Of a stretch of 64,000 nucleotides of DNA, positions 33,937 through 46,341 are shown piece after piece. Where the stretch lies: positions 10,455,001 to 10,519,000 of the forward strand of contig NC_088921.1 of the NCBI RefSeq assembly GCF_038396675.1, given 5' to 3'. Both the position numbers and the translations under genes were made by a program. Origin of the DNA: Hydra vulgaris. Lineage: Eukaryota; Cnidaria; Hydrozoa; Anthoathecata; Hydridae. The stretch's first letter is position 1; every line of letters starts with the position of its first letter. The notes beneath the pieces are model-generated. The model ran no database searches. It had not been told where the DNA came from and saw only the letters and a program-made list of their open reading frames with translations.

Positions 33937-33987
33937 CCAAAAATTAAAATTTAATTTTAAATTAAAATTAAATTTTAATTTTTGGAA
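33937..33987. repeat. AT-rich inverted repeat
   Basis: CCAAAAATTAAAATTTAATT and its complement face each other, about 24 bp per arm, just upstream of the ORF at 34010. Confidence 0.8.
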
Positions 33988-34009
33988 TTAAAATTTTCTG
34001 GCATTAAAA

Positions 34010-34513
34010 ATGACAGAAAAAGCTTTATTAGAATTTAAATCAATAACTTTCGATGAAACTCCACTTGCATTTCAACCCCATCCAGTAGCAGTATGCGAAA
34101 CAATTATTCTTTCAAACAAAGAGGCTACTGAAAAAGAAAATTTGGACAAGGTAAACGCTCTAATGCTAGCGCGATGTGTTGAATCAAATAATAATCTTAT
34201 TGATTTAATATCTGAATTTAATTCAAACTGTATTCAAACTGTAATTCAACTGAATTCAAACTGTATGATTCAAGGTCCCGTAGCTATCGAAGCTGCTGTT
34301 CCAGTAGCTGATAAAACTTACCTTGTTAAAAAATAGCTTGATTGCGGTAAGCAAAAAGATACCGTTGTTATTGTTTGCACGTGGAACGCGATCGTAAATG
34401 ATACTCATAGAAGCTGGTATCCATTTTTTTATGCAGGGTGGGTGGCCTCTTTTTTGTAAAAAGTTTTTCTCCACTGTAAAAAAAAACTCTACGTAAAAAG
34501 TTTTGAAAAGTGA
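34010..34513 (+). pseudogene. unrecognised ORF, TAG- and TAA-interrupted, ending at TGA
   Basis: The frame from ATG 34010 is open for 108 codons (start MTEKALLEFKSITFDETPLA) to TAG 34334-34336. It continues without a shift through a protein-like stretch (CGKQKDTVVIVCTWNAIVND, HRSWYPFFYAGWVASFL) to TAA 34457-34459, and on to TGA 34511-34513. It has no recognisable domain. The coding composition of the first 150 codons is much better than the surroundings. It may be the distal piece of the unassigned element, or an independent small gene ending at 34336. Confidence 0.4.
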
Positions 34514-35377
34514 AAAAAATAGCTTAAAAATAAAAAATACAAAAAAGACATTTTTTAAAATCGCTGCCTTAAAACCTAGAGGAGGATGGTCTCTTGACGA
34601 CGAGACATACTAATGTTTTATATCATACTTATATACATACATATTATATGTATGTTTTTTTTTATAGTCATCGTCAAGTATGCTATTACATACACGACTC
34701 ACCAGTTTTGTTCTCTTTCTTTTTTGTTTTTATTTATATTCTTTGTAATTTCTAACAAAATAAATATTTAGTAAAATTGTTCAGAAAACAGATAAAAGAG
34801 CTGCATGAACCGATTAATAAAACCAGTAACGGATAATGTAGTCGCATCTTTACCTGATTATACTTTATTTCAAACCGGATTTAAATGTATTTCAATCATC
34901 TGCTCTTCACCGCTCAATTTCTGCACAGTCTTACTTCCTTAATAGAATTTTATTAGGTACATTCTAAATGTAAAACGGTTTTAAACGATTTCTTATTATT
35001 AATAGCGATAAATAAAGTCTAAAACTAAAATAATGCATAAAATATCATTTCTAAAAGAAATTCGTTTTGAATTACCGACTAAGGTAGTACCTTAGTAACT
35101 CAACTCATTTATTGCCGACTAGGATTTAGCGGGGTTTTTTTGTATATGTTATGATTGAATTATAAAAATCTTTTTTGTAAAAACTTTTTTGATGTTTTAA
35201 TATTACACGATTATCAAAACAAAGGGTTGAGGTAAATAAACAAAGGATTGAGGTAAAAGCAGAGGAGATGTTTAATCTTAATTCTTATATCGAAAGTTAA
35301 CGTAAAAAATTTCATATTAATGTAAAAATAAAATGGTAAAATTGGCGTGAAGGATGGTGTGTGTTTGGATATGTGTC

Positions 35378-35434
35378 ACCTCCCCTCCCTTTCCCTCCCC
35401 TTCCTTTCCCTCCCTTCCATTTCCCTCCCCGCCT
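35378..35434. repeat. CCCTCC/TTCC pyrimidine-rich tract
   Basis: A strongly asymmetric run of C and T. The overlapping ORF 35347-35586 is a by-product. Confidence 0.8.
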
Positions 35435-35936
35435 CATCCAATAAATTTTTATACTATCAGTCGGCAAATTTGTATCTTTACATACCTTCAGTCGGCAAAT
35501 TAAAACCTTTTTTAGATTCAGTCAACAAAATGGGATTTGCAATATTTATCTCAATTTGGTTAATTGGGGAATTAAAGTCCTGTTAAATATAGCATATTAA
35601 TTAATGGTATTTCAATTGAAAATTTTGGTTTAAAATAGTTAATGTGTTCACTCTACCCTTAGAGGTTTTAAACTTTTTTAAATTTTCTAATTTTTTTTTT
35701 TATCTTTTTAAAGTTAAGTATAATGTGCTGTCGGCTATACATTTTATTTTTTTGGATTTGTAAAAATCTAAACAGTGTTTATTATAAATATAATGATTAA
35801 AAATAGTTTTAAAAAAAAATTTAGTGTTAAATATTTGTCCTATCTAGCTATTACATGAAACTTTTAACAAAAAACAATAAATTTAATTAACAATTTAACA
35901 ATAAATCATAATAAAAAAAATGATTTTTAAACAAGA

Positions 35937-36010
35937 GCGTAGGTGCATCATCAGAGCCGAGGTGTATAGTCAGATCTGACAATGCGTCTACGCTCTGATG
36001 ATGTACCTAA
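35937..36010. repeat. imperfect hairpin
   Basis: TAGGTGCATCATCAGAG and the complement of CTCTGATGATGTACCTA differ at one position; the unit is about 74 bp. Confidence 0.75.
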
Positions 36011-36547
36011 CTTTTCAAAGATATATGCACCCACCTTTTTAAAAACGTCTGCAGATGTCCTTAAAAAAGATGTAGATTATAGTATTAAAAATGTTATTTT
36101 TAAAATGCTTTAATAAAAAATGGCAATCTAATGAAAATTTTAGAAAGGTTTGAAGTGTATTTAAAGAGGAATTTACATTGCGCTGAATAATGTTCGTGTG
36201 CGTGCGTGTTTGTGTGCTATTGTGTGTGGTTTAATTTACTTAAATAAAAATACTTGTTTAGATACAATAATTTAATACAAAAGTGTGATAAAAATATGCG
36301 ACACTTAAACCACCTTGTTCCAATTAACTGTAATCCGATTTTTCTTTGCTTCTCTGGAACGAGTTAAATAAACAAAAAGTGAATAGAAAATTTATTTCAA
36401 AATTAAATCTTGATATTTGATCGTTCATTTAATTTGAAATTTAAAACATGCTAACAGTTTAATTGACACCTTTTACATTTAACTTTAAATTTTTATGCAA
36501 ATTGTAACTTTTTGCATTTTTTACTGTTTACATTTTTAAATTTATTT

Positions 36548-36780
36548 AAAAACTTTGGCATATATATAATTCTAGCATATATAAAATTCGCCGAATGGTC
36601 ACACACGAGCAGTGAACGCCTGAGGGAAGAAATGAAGTTTATTAAAATAAAGGAGAATTATTTTTCAAACAAAGCATATTTTGACAGTTGTCAAGACAAA
36701 AACTAAAGATTAATAGAGAAATACTCAAATTATAAGACAGGCAATGCACCTAAACAGTACTACTACTAATAATAAACAAA
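36548..36780 (+). repeat. Penelope-region direct repeat, copy 1
   Basis: Shares ACACACGAGCAGTGAACGCC, AAGGAGAATTATTTTTCAAA and CAGTTGTCAAGACAAAAA with 38780-39015 in the same orientation. Confidence 0.85.
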
Positions 36781-37045
36781 AAATTGTTTTATAAACACTA
36801 ATATTAACGGATATACAAAAAATACGTCACCAAACAAATAAATAAAACAAAAAACTGACAACAAAAATAAAAAATATGCATGCAGCAATGAAAGGCTTGA
36901 GAATGGAAAAAAAACATTAATGTCATGTGTATACATAATTTGTGTAGTGATTAAGTAATAAACATCTCCTCAGAGTCGTGTCTATTATTACTGGCGTTTC
37001 GATGAGGATCAGCACTTATAACTAGATTATCCCGTCAGACAAACG

Positions 37046-37258
37046 TCATCGCCACATACGCTTTACCCCGCGACTTATACCTATCCATACAGCAGTAAAA
37101 AAAGATTCACTACATATAGCCAAAACCCAACTATACCCAAATTTGTAAAACACTGATATTTTTTTGATGATATGATATAAAAAGTATTGATCTACTGCAC
37201 AATATAAATAATTAAATAAATCACTTGCCATACCACCGGTAGAGAAAACTAAGAACAA
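37046..37258 (-). pseudogene. Penelope-region repeated coding-like segment, inverted copy
   Basis: Minus-strand translation gives [18 protein letters not shown] and onwards. 39040-39165 gives nearly the same on the plus strand. Conserved amino acids on both copies suggest either former coding sequence or simply recent duplication. The tail on the minus strand contains CTGATCCTCATCGAAACG, a stem-loop-like 3' motif. Confidence 0.4.
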
Positions 37259-37939
37259 TAAATTAAAATTTAAATAACAACGCCAGAAACAAAACTAAAA
37301 CAACTAAAGTGTGTAAACAAAAAATACTAATAAAAATTTCCCTAAGACCATTTTAACCACATCGGTACTTCCATCACCAATGAACCAAAAACAATCAAAT
37401 GGCAATATACCCTATTAAAAACCCTTTTAAAATTAAATAAAACGCAATAGAGTCTTTAAAAAACTCTAACGCATTCATAGATACTTCATTCGAATTTTGT
37501 TAACCAATCTAAAATGTAAGAAAATGAAACAACCCGCGCAAATTAAAACCATAACTAAAAATCAAGTAATATATGAAAGTAGAAAAAAATAAATATATAT
37601 CGCCTGCAAAAATGTAAAGATTTAAACATGTAGTGAAGGATATAAGAAAATCTCCAAACAATAATAAAAGACGAAAATTGTGCATGTGAAAATTAAAACA
37701 AAGCTGAGTAATGAATTTAAGATAATAAGGCATAAAAGTTCTTTGATTATGGTAATCATATGAAAATCAGCGGATAAACAACATATTAAAGAATATTGTA
37801 ATAAGATTAACTAAATAATAAAATAAGAGCATATAAATTTTAGCCAAATAAGTGGTTAAAAGATTATTTTTGGGTGATATAATAATAATATGTCGTGATA
37901 TAAAAATGATGTTCGGAGCGGGAAAAAATATAGTTTAGA

Positions 37940-38120
37940 AGTAAAACTTTCTCTCCGTTTCGAATTAAAATTAACTTTGAGACCAAATCTAAATCGAAAT
38001 TTCCAAAAAGTAAAGCTTTCTCTACGGTCCGAATTAAACTTAATTTTGAGACGATAACAAATCAACGAAAAGACCTCCATCAACAAAACACGTCGAAAGC
38101 CGCTAGTTAAAAACAATCGC
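37940..38120 (+). repeat. tandem units of ~75 bp, Penelope region
   Basis: Units of the type CTTTCTCTACGGTCCGAATT followed by TTGAGAC occur at about 37947 and 38020, and again at about 39647 and 39903. The last unit runs into GTCGAAAGCCGCTAGT and a TA tract, an arrangement repeated at 39190-39225. Confidence 0.75.
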
Positions 38121-38121
38121 T

Positions 38122-38257
<136 letters not shown>

Positions 38258-38779
38258 AGCTACAATACAAAATTATATGAAATGATATGAAACCAAAATT
38301 CAAAACTCAATCACACATGATAACCTCATTTACATGACATACAAATCTATATCTACATTACAACCATATACTATCTATTAAAAGAAAATATTATCTAAAT
38401 AAGAATGAGTTCAAACAAAGATAGTTTATCTAATAAAAGAACAAAAAGCATGCAAACGATGTAAACAGGCTGTATGTGCATAAGGGTGTATAGGTGTAAT
38501 GTGTAAGTCCGTGCTGTTTATGTCGTTTAGTAGAGTCTTGTGTTGTTTGTAACTAGCGTAAAAGATTTATCTCTTAACTACACCAAGCCAGCCCAGTCAT
38601 ACTTCAAAAAACCATGATGGATTAAACACCTATGCATGGATTTATAACTGACTTATGATTAAAAAACTAGCTTCCAGAGACAAACAACTTCTTTCGCGGT
38701 GACAGTCATTGTGATTCGGAAAATAGTCGTACTCGATGACCGTAACACTAACCCTTACGGGCTAGGCCCAATATTATTT

Positions 38780-39015
38780 ATAAACTTTGGCATATATATA
38801 ATTCTGGCATAAATAAAATTCACCGAATTGTTACACACGAGCAGTGAACGCCTGAGGGAAAAAAATGAAGTACATTAGAATAAAGGAGAATTATTTTTCA
38901 AACCAGGCATATTTTAACAGTTGTCAAGACAAAAATAAAGATTAATAGAGGAAAATTTAAAATATAAATAAGACAGACAATGCACCTAAACAGCACTAAC
39001 AATAATATTAAACAA
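38780..39015 (+). repeat. Penelope-region direct repeat, copy 2
   Basis: Direct copy of 36548-36780, about 2.2 kb apart, with small indels. Confidence 0.85.
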
Positions 39016-39222
39016 TAAATTTTAATTTAATGTGCTTCGTTTTTTTTACCGGTGGTATGGTAAGTGATTTATTTAATTATTTATATTGTGCTGTAGATCA
39101 ACACTTTTTATATCATATCCTCAAAAAAATATTAGTGTTTTACAAATTTGGGTATGGTAAATTAGTCAAAAAGACTTCCATTAACAAAGCATGTCGAAAG
39201 CCGCTAGTCAAAAAGAATCGCT

Positions 39223-39634
<412 letters not shown>

Positions 39635-40066
39635 AAACTACGAGTTTTCTCTATGGTCCGAATTAAACATTTATTGAGACCATAACAAAAGCGATACAAA
39701 AAACTTCATCAACAAAGAACATAACTAAATCGAGGTTAACAAAGAGTAAAACTTATATGAAATAATATTTTAGTAAAAAATACAATAAAAGAAAAACAGA
39801 CAATTTTCGGTTAAATTGGTATTTAATTAAATAGAATAACATAAGAATTATACCAAATACAAAATTAATGTTAAGAGCGGGAAAACATATTTTAAAATAA
39901 GGCTTTTCTCTACGGTTCGAATTAACGTATATTTGAGACCATAACAAATGCACGATAAAAAGTTTAATTTTAAACAATCAAATATGGATAAAACTAGAAA
40001 AATGATGTAAGGTAAACCAATAATATTATAACACCTAAATAGTAACACCTACGAACTGTAACTTAG

Positions 40067-40073
<7 letters not shown>

Positions 40074-40098
<25 letters not shown>

Positions 40099-40100
40099 TA
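40074..40100. repeat. short (TA)n tract
   Basis: About 13 TA units next to the Penelope-like relic. Confidence 0.9.
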
Positions 40101-40200
40101 GATTTTTCATTTATGTTTTTTTATGTGCCGTTTGGATTAGAAATTTCTTGATCGATTTAATATTTTTGTAACTCGCAATAGGTGGAGTTGGCTATATATT

Positions 40201-40990
40201 TTAAAGATCAGTATCCTGTTCCACAATATTCCAGTGCTTTTTTATTATTTTATTGATAAGTGTTCCAACTTTTCCAAATGTTGTCACTAAAATTCTCTCT
40301 TTCTTCTTTATATTTGTTATAGACAAGTTCGTTTGTGTGTGTTGTAGTGCTTTTTTAAAACCTGTGTTAATAGATTGAATAGGGTAGCCTCGTATAGCTA
40401 AAATTTGTGCAAGTTGTTGTAGCTCTTTTATTAGGTTGTAATTGTTCGAAATAATCTTATTGTATCTTAACGCTTGGCTATATACTAAGTTGCTTTTTTG
40501 ATGAGGGGGATGGAATGAATTATAATGTAATTGTGCTGTTGTATCTGTTGCCTTTTTGAATATTGTTGTTTCTAACTTTCCATCTAGCTTTTTGATAATT
40601 GTTAGATCCATAAAATTAATAGAATTGTTGGAATTATTGAAAGTAAATTTGAACGTGGAGTGGATGGCATTCATAAATTCAAAAACTTGTATTTTCGAAT
40701 TTATGAATGCCATTGAAAATTGGTCAATTATTTTCTCATCATTATGAAATTCACATTCAAAATTGGTCAATTATTTTCTCATCAATTCTTCCCATAAATA
40801 AATTCGCATAGGGTTGGGCCGTACGTGTTCCCATGGTAGTACCTGATAATTGTAAAAAGTGATAAGTTGAAAATTGAAAGTTGCTGTGGGTTAGGATGGT
40901 TTCTTATATAATGTAAATAAAATTTATATGCAAATTGTAATTTTTTACATCTTTTACTTTTTACATTTAACTTTAAATTTATACGCAAAT
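40201..40990 (-). pseudogene. Penelope-like element reverse transcriptase, 3' part
   Basis: On the minus strand the RT reads TTMGTRTAQPYANLFMG (about 40850-40800), then FMDLTIIKKLDGKLETTIFK, a TDTTAQLHYNSFHPPHQKS block, LVYSQALRYNKIIS, a RGYP motif and NKIIKKHWNIV near 40205. The order T-D-x...H-Y-N-S-x-H-P-x-H...S-x-A-L-R-Y...R-G-Y-P is characteristic of Penelope-like retroelements. A local duplication and hairpin at 40655-40785 disrupts the frame. The N-terminal half and a GIY-YIG domain are not seen. Confidence 0.82.
40655..40785. repeat. hairpin plus 26-bp direct duplication
   Basis: TGGCATTCATAAATTC and its complement flank a 16-base loop. AAAATTGGTCAATTATTTTC is then repeated about 50 bases apart. 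Both look like local copying errors inside the Penelope-like ORF. Confidence 0.8.
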
Positions 40991-40999
40991 TGTAAACTT

Positions 41000-42000
41000 A
41001 TACGCAATAATTAGCGGCTCTCATCTAATTAAAATGCTAATCTATATTTTGTGCTGTTAAAATATCATCAATACACATGAAAGAAATGTGGCACAAAATT
41101 TTGGGGGTGAAATATAGGTATAACAATAAATGTTTTTTTTTTAAAAAAAAAAATTAGAGGTTAGCTATAGTTCTGTCTATAGTTCAACAAATATCACAAT
41201 TTCAACACCATAAAATTCATGACCATAAAATTTATTGCATTTAAAAGGGTAAAATATCTTAAAAACGTGGATTCTTAGAAATCAAATGTGCAGATTGCAA
41301 ATAATTTATTACAACTTTTATAACACATGCCTAGAGTTTAGTCCATGCTTTAACAAACAGAGTCACAAATTCAACACCATAAAATTTTATTGTTTTTTTG
41401 TAGGGTCATATCTCCAGAACAAAAAGTTTTTCAGTGTTGTTAAGTTTTCTAAAGGTACTTCGTACTAATATTATGTGGTACTAATATAATATGGATAAAA
41501 AATAAGCTTTTTAAAAATTGCCAATGCTGAGTTATTATGAAACTGATGCGGTGACAAAAGTAAAATTCCCTAAAATAACATGTATTTGAACCCCTAAAAA
41601 ATAACGTGGGCAAATTTTTTTTATCACTTTAATGGCATGGAAAGAGCTTATTTCACACTTTGAGAAACAATGAAAACCATTTTGGAGAGACTTTTCCTAT
41701 GAACTGAAACCCTCTAGTTTTTTTGGACTAAGTTACAAAGTCTAAGAAATTTTAAAAGCGATATTGGGGTCCGTAAAATAACTTGGCGTGTTGCGGTAAT
41801 TTAAGTAAGTATATTTTTATTCTACGGACAAATACCTCTAATTAAATTAAAAGGTTTAATTTACATTTATCACTAACATTGAATGGAATTACTAGAAGAC
41901 AAAAATTTGAATTGAAAATAAAACAAGAGCTATTTTAAATCTACATCCCTTGTTTGTTTGTTTGTATTTCATTTATTTGGCTGTTTAACAAAAATAGTGA
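41000..42000. other. unclassified repeat-like DNA
   Basis: Contains three related strings, CCCTAAAATAACATG, CCCCTAAAAAATAACGTGG and TCCGTAAAATAACTTGG (about 41570, 41595 and 41775), and a repeated TTCAACACCATAAAATT (about 41200 and 41370). No coding sequence seen. Confidence 0.5.
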
Positions 42001-42009
42001 ACATACATA

Positions 42010-43175
42010 TATATAAGAGAAAAAAAAATATGTCCGTAAAACGAAGAAGATAGTTAAATCTTGTCAACATGCACCGTTTTTGTATATTACTTATTACAAT
42101 AATTTTTATAAAATAAAGAATTAAACAGACAGGGGCTCAAAGAAGATGAAGATGACAATACGTTGTCGCAATCATTTCATAAAGCCCCTATATATATTTT
42201 CAATAGAATATAAATATTATATTAAAAACCCTAATAGCATAAAACTGCTGCGCTGATCAGTAAATCAAATAAAGATAAAAAATTGAAAAAATTGAATCAA
42301 ATAACTTCAGAGTTACTTTAGCTCAAATGAATCTCAAACTTTAAAAATTTCTTTTTTGATTTGGAACTTGAATCAACTTAATAACTTTGCTATACATCTA
42401 AATCCTTTTTGATTGATATTCCATACATTTGGACCTCGATATGCAATGCTATATTCAGTATATTTATTAATGTTTTGAGGCAGTTTATATGTGTTACTTT
42501 TATTTGTTCTAAGATAATAGTTTTCTATTTATTTCAAACTTGTTGTTAAGGTTTTCAGTAGTGAGATTATTGTTGAATCAATACATAAAAATTAAATGCT
42601 GATAGATACTTTTTTCAAAAACATCCATCATTTTCATATCATTCATTATAGGTTTAGCGTGTTCAAGCTTATTTTTGAGTAAATGATTCCGCACGCATTT
42701 TTACTTAATTTTTGAGTAAAAGATACTTCACGCATGTTTTTGTAAGCTATAAATTTTTTTAAGTTTTGATGATTTTTTACTTGCCCATGATGTATTTGCA
42801 TAGCTGATGAAGCAATAAATTAATCCAAAATATATTAGCTTGAGACTTCGAACTCGATACATCATACCAACTTTACTGTGATCTTAGACTGAATATATCT
42901 TATTTAAGAAAGCCAAGATAAATTATTATTAATAAAAATTCCTAAAATTAATAAAAATTCCTAAAAATTAATCAAAATTAATAAAAATTCCTGAAAATTA
43001 ATAAAAATTCCAAAGAATCTTATACTGGCTCGTTTTTTAACTAATTTATTAAATAAGATATGGTCAGGCAACTTATAAGGAAGGTTTTCATCTTGTGTTT
43101 TTTTTATGGAATGATATGTAGTTTGTTATTTTTAAGTTAAGCGAAAGTTTGTTAGCCCAAAACTAATTATTTCAT
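42010..43175 (-). pseudogene. CR1-like LINE, 3' part
   Basis: Minus-strand reading: ANKLSLNLKITNYISFHKK with frame changes (43170-43090), SIRFFGIFIN-like thumb sequence (about 43010), and C-terminal YSIAYRGPNVWNINQKGF (about 42470-42400). A hairpin-like AGGGGCT...AGCCCCT block at 42130-42190 lies in its 3' region, similar to 26393-26440. Confidence 0.72.
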
Positions 43176-43228
43176 TCGTTCAGTGAAAGAACGACGGAGA
43201 TAAGGAAAAAGTTGTTTTTAGAACCAAA

Positions 43229-43326
43229 CCCAATTAGCACACGACGTCGATCCAACCTTAAAATAACGTTAATCAACGTTGATCGACGTTATTTCAACGT
43301 TGCATCGACGTCGTGTGCCAACTGGG
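43229..43326. mobile_element. 98-bp palindromic MITE
   Basis: The left arm CCCAATTAGCACACGACGTC and right arm (reverse complement) CCCAGTTGGCACACGACGTC pair almost fully. The centre is made of AACGTTGAT-like repeats. The whole unit folds back on itself. Confidence 0.85.
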
Positions 43327-43329
43327 AAA

Positions 43330-46300
43330 GAATTGTGAAAGAAAGAGAAATTCGCAAAGTTTATTTATAATAAACTATAACTAACTATAACTAAAATGGC
43401 TTCAAGTGAACTAAATTTTAAAACAACTTCTCTAACTTTTTTCCAAACAAATAATTTTGTGGTTGATGAAAATTCTGACCCAGATCTAAGTTATTTTAAT
43501 GAGGCTCATTCTTTGCAGTGTTACTGCTCTTATTTTTTTTAACAACGAAATAAAATGATTTGTTGAGCGCGACCAGTTAAATGTGTTGCATAGTATAGGA
43601 AGCATGAACAAAAATTTTGAAGCTTTTTCAAATGATATGGAGGATATTCTCGATATTTTTAATGTAATATGCATTACTGAAACTTGGTGCAACTCTAATG
43701 AAGCCAATTCTAAGTCAAATTTTCTTTTACCAGGTATCGCTGTTATTTCACTAGAGAGTAAAACAAAAAAAACGCGGTGGCGTTATTTTTATTTATATAA
43801 AAGAAAACCTGCAGTTTATTAATAGGCTTAACTTAACTGTTTCTGATGACGATAAAGAGGTTTTAACGATCGAAATATTAACCAAAAAATATATATATAT
43901 ATACTTTTGAGTTGCTGTTATCGCCCTTTAGAAAAGAAATTAAACTATTTAATTGGTGATTTAAATTTGGATTGTTTTCAGTATCACGTCAAATACAAAT
44001 TTAAAGAGTTTTACAATGACTTGTTTAAAAAAGGAGAGCTTTCGCTAATAACAAAACCGACAAGAATTACTGTATCAACGACTTCATCAATTGACGATGT
44101 AATAACAAACGATATTTTTAATCAATCTCTTAAAAAAAAAAGGAATCGTTATGTTGTGTGAATAAAAAAAAAAAAGCAATTGCTTTTACTCATTAATTGG
44201 TCAGTTTTACGTGAATAAAAACTTCAGTAGTTTTGCACAAATTTTCATTCACGTAAAGTATAGCAATTTGCTGAGTAATTGCTCAGCTTTACGTGAAAAA
44301 AAACTTAATCAAAATTTCTAAAATTTTTATTCACGTAAATCTGACCAATTACTGACTAAAAGCAATTTCTTTTATTTATTTATTGGCAACATATAGATCA
44401 TTCTCAGGACGCAAACTGAGCTTATAGCAATTTTCTAAAAACATTCAACGATATTTATGACGCAAATTTTCCTAAAATTGAAATAAACCAAAAATATAAA
44501 AAACTATCCCCATGGATAACCAATGGACTAATATAATCTTTTAAAATTAAACAAAAATTTATATATTAAGTACTTGAAATCCAAATCAGTTGAAAATAAA
44601 ACCATTTACAAAAATTATGCAAGAGAATTTGAAAGGCAAAGAAAAAATATTTTAAAAAATATCTTGACTTACTTGAAAAAAATAAAAACAATTTAAAATG
44701 CACTTGGCAAGTTTTAAGAGAAATCGTTGGTAAAGCTAAAACTAAATCAAGCGCTTTGCCTAACGGTATTAAAGTTAATAATAAAATTTTATATGCTTCA
44801 AGCATATAAAATTTTAAATAAGTTGAATTAAATAAGCATTTTAATTTAGCGGGGCCGAACTTGGCAAAAAATATTCCATATACTAGTAATTCTTTTGAAT
44901 TTTTACCTCAAAAACAACAATTCTTAATTGCGTTGAAATACCCTTTAAGAAACTTAAAGCTTTAAAACGATTAAACCAAATAAAGCAAAAGGATTCGACG
45001 ATATCAACGGAAACGTTGTTATAAATTCTTACAATTTTATTTAAAATATTCTATTTAAAATCTTTTCGTCTTGCACTAGCCAATGAGTTCTCTCTGACCA
45101 ACTTAAAATTGTCAAAGTAACCCAGTATTCAAAGTAGAGGATGTAATATTTCAGTTTACACGTAGTATTAACGAGTATACATGCAACACTTCAGTTTACA
45201 CGTAGTATTAACAAGTTGTTTAAAAAATCTGAATATACAAAAGGAATTTTTATTGATTTATCACAAGCTTTTGATACTATTGACCATCAAATTCTTATTA
45301 AAAAGCTCGAATCATATGGAATCACAGAAGTCGTTTTAAAATGGATAATAAGTTATTTAAATAATTGTGCTCAATATGTAAACAAAAACGTTACTAAACA
45401 TTACTTCTGGCGTGCCACAAAGTTCTATACTCAGACCTTTTCTTTTTCTTTTATATGTCAATGATCTCCATAAAGCATCCAGCCTAAGGACAATAATGTT
45501 TGCCGACGACACAAATTTATTTTTAGCGCACAGCAATATTACTGAAATATGTAACTATATTATGTGAAATTATGAACTTAAAACCTAAAAAACTTTCGAC
45601 TGGTTCAAAGTAAATAAACTTTCAGTAAATATTGAAAAAACTAACTGGACTCTATTTCAGTCACTTTCGAAAAAAAAAAACTAATACCATACGAAACGCC
45701 ATTTTTATTCATTGATAATATTCAAGTAACAAGAGTAAAAACTACTCAGGTTTTAGGAATATATATTGATGAAAATCTTACATGGAGACAGCGCATTATA
45801 AATTTAAGCAACAAAATTTCAAAAAGTATTGGAATATTTTACAAATCAAAAAGCTATTTAACATGCTCACTTTAATGCAACTGTATTATTTACTTATTCA
45901 CTGCCATAATAACTATGGAAATATTGCGTCGGGTAGTACTAACAAAAGTAAACTAGAGCACCTTCATTGTCATAAGAAACATATAGCTCGTTTGGTTAAT
46001 TCTTGTGATCGACGAACTCATTCAAAGCCTCTCTTAAAAAAAATGAATATTTTAAACATTTATCAACTTAACTTGTTATTCTTTTATTATCGCAAAACAC
46101 TTACTTTTGTTATTTACTAAGTCAAATATTTAATATGTAAAAAGTCAACAACGTCTCTTTACAGCGGTACTCAACGACAAGACCATACGGTCTTCTACGA
46201 GTTTCCGCGTTCTTTTTATACATATATATATTAAATATCTTCACTTGTAACTGTTAATATTATTTTATTTTAGCTTGTAAACTTTATAAAATATTAACGT

Positions 46301-46341
46301 AATGTTTTAAAATGTAATAAAGAACAAAACAAAAAAAAAAG
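43330..46341 (+). pseudogene. CR1-like LINE, near full-length, plus strand, A-tailed
   Basis: The ORF start is probable at ATG 43396 (MASSELNFKTTSLTFFQ). Endonuclease motifs follow: SMNKNFEAFSND, NVICITETWCNSNEAN (43583-43822), LIGDLNLDCFQYHVKYKFKE and SLITKPTRITVSTTSSIDDV (43907-44161). Reverse-transcriptase motifs are GIFIDLSQAFDTIDHQILIK (45216-45464) and MFADDTNLFLAH (45496). The C-terminal region reads LLKKMNILNIYQLNLLFF (45782-46120). It ends with a possible AATAAA at about 46316 and an A run to 46341. A MITE interrupts it at 44170-44385. Stops and shifts make it dead. Confidence 0.87.
44170..44385. mobile_element. MITE with ~50-bp inverted ends, inserted in the LINE
   Basis: The left end AAGCAATTGCTTTTACTCAT continues TTAATTGGTCAGTTTTACGT. 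The right end is the near-perfect complement (ACGTAAATCTGACCAATTAC, TGACTAAAAGCAATTTC). A second inner inverted pair around AGCAATTTGCTGAGTAATTG makes a double fold. LINE coding sequence resumes after it. Confidence 0.85.

Larger units (their letters stand above)
34514..36547. other. intergenic DNA, simple repeats only
   Basis: Contains the pyrimidine tract at 35378-35434, three copies of CAGTCGGCAAATT-like sequence at 35457-35530, and an imperfect hairpin at 35937-36010. No gene supported. Confidence 0.5.

Noticed and set aside
36975-37030. Possible hammerhead ribozyme in the Penelope region (minus strand CTGATCCTCATCGAAACG)
   Set aside because: The invariant CTGATGA core is not intact and no stem III with a cleavage triplet can be drawn; GAT/ATC pairing gives only a small stem-loop.
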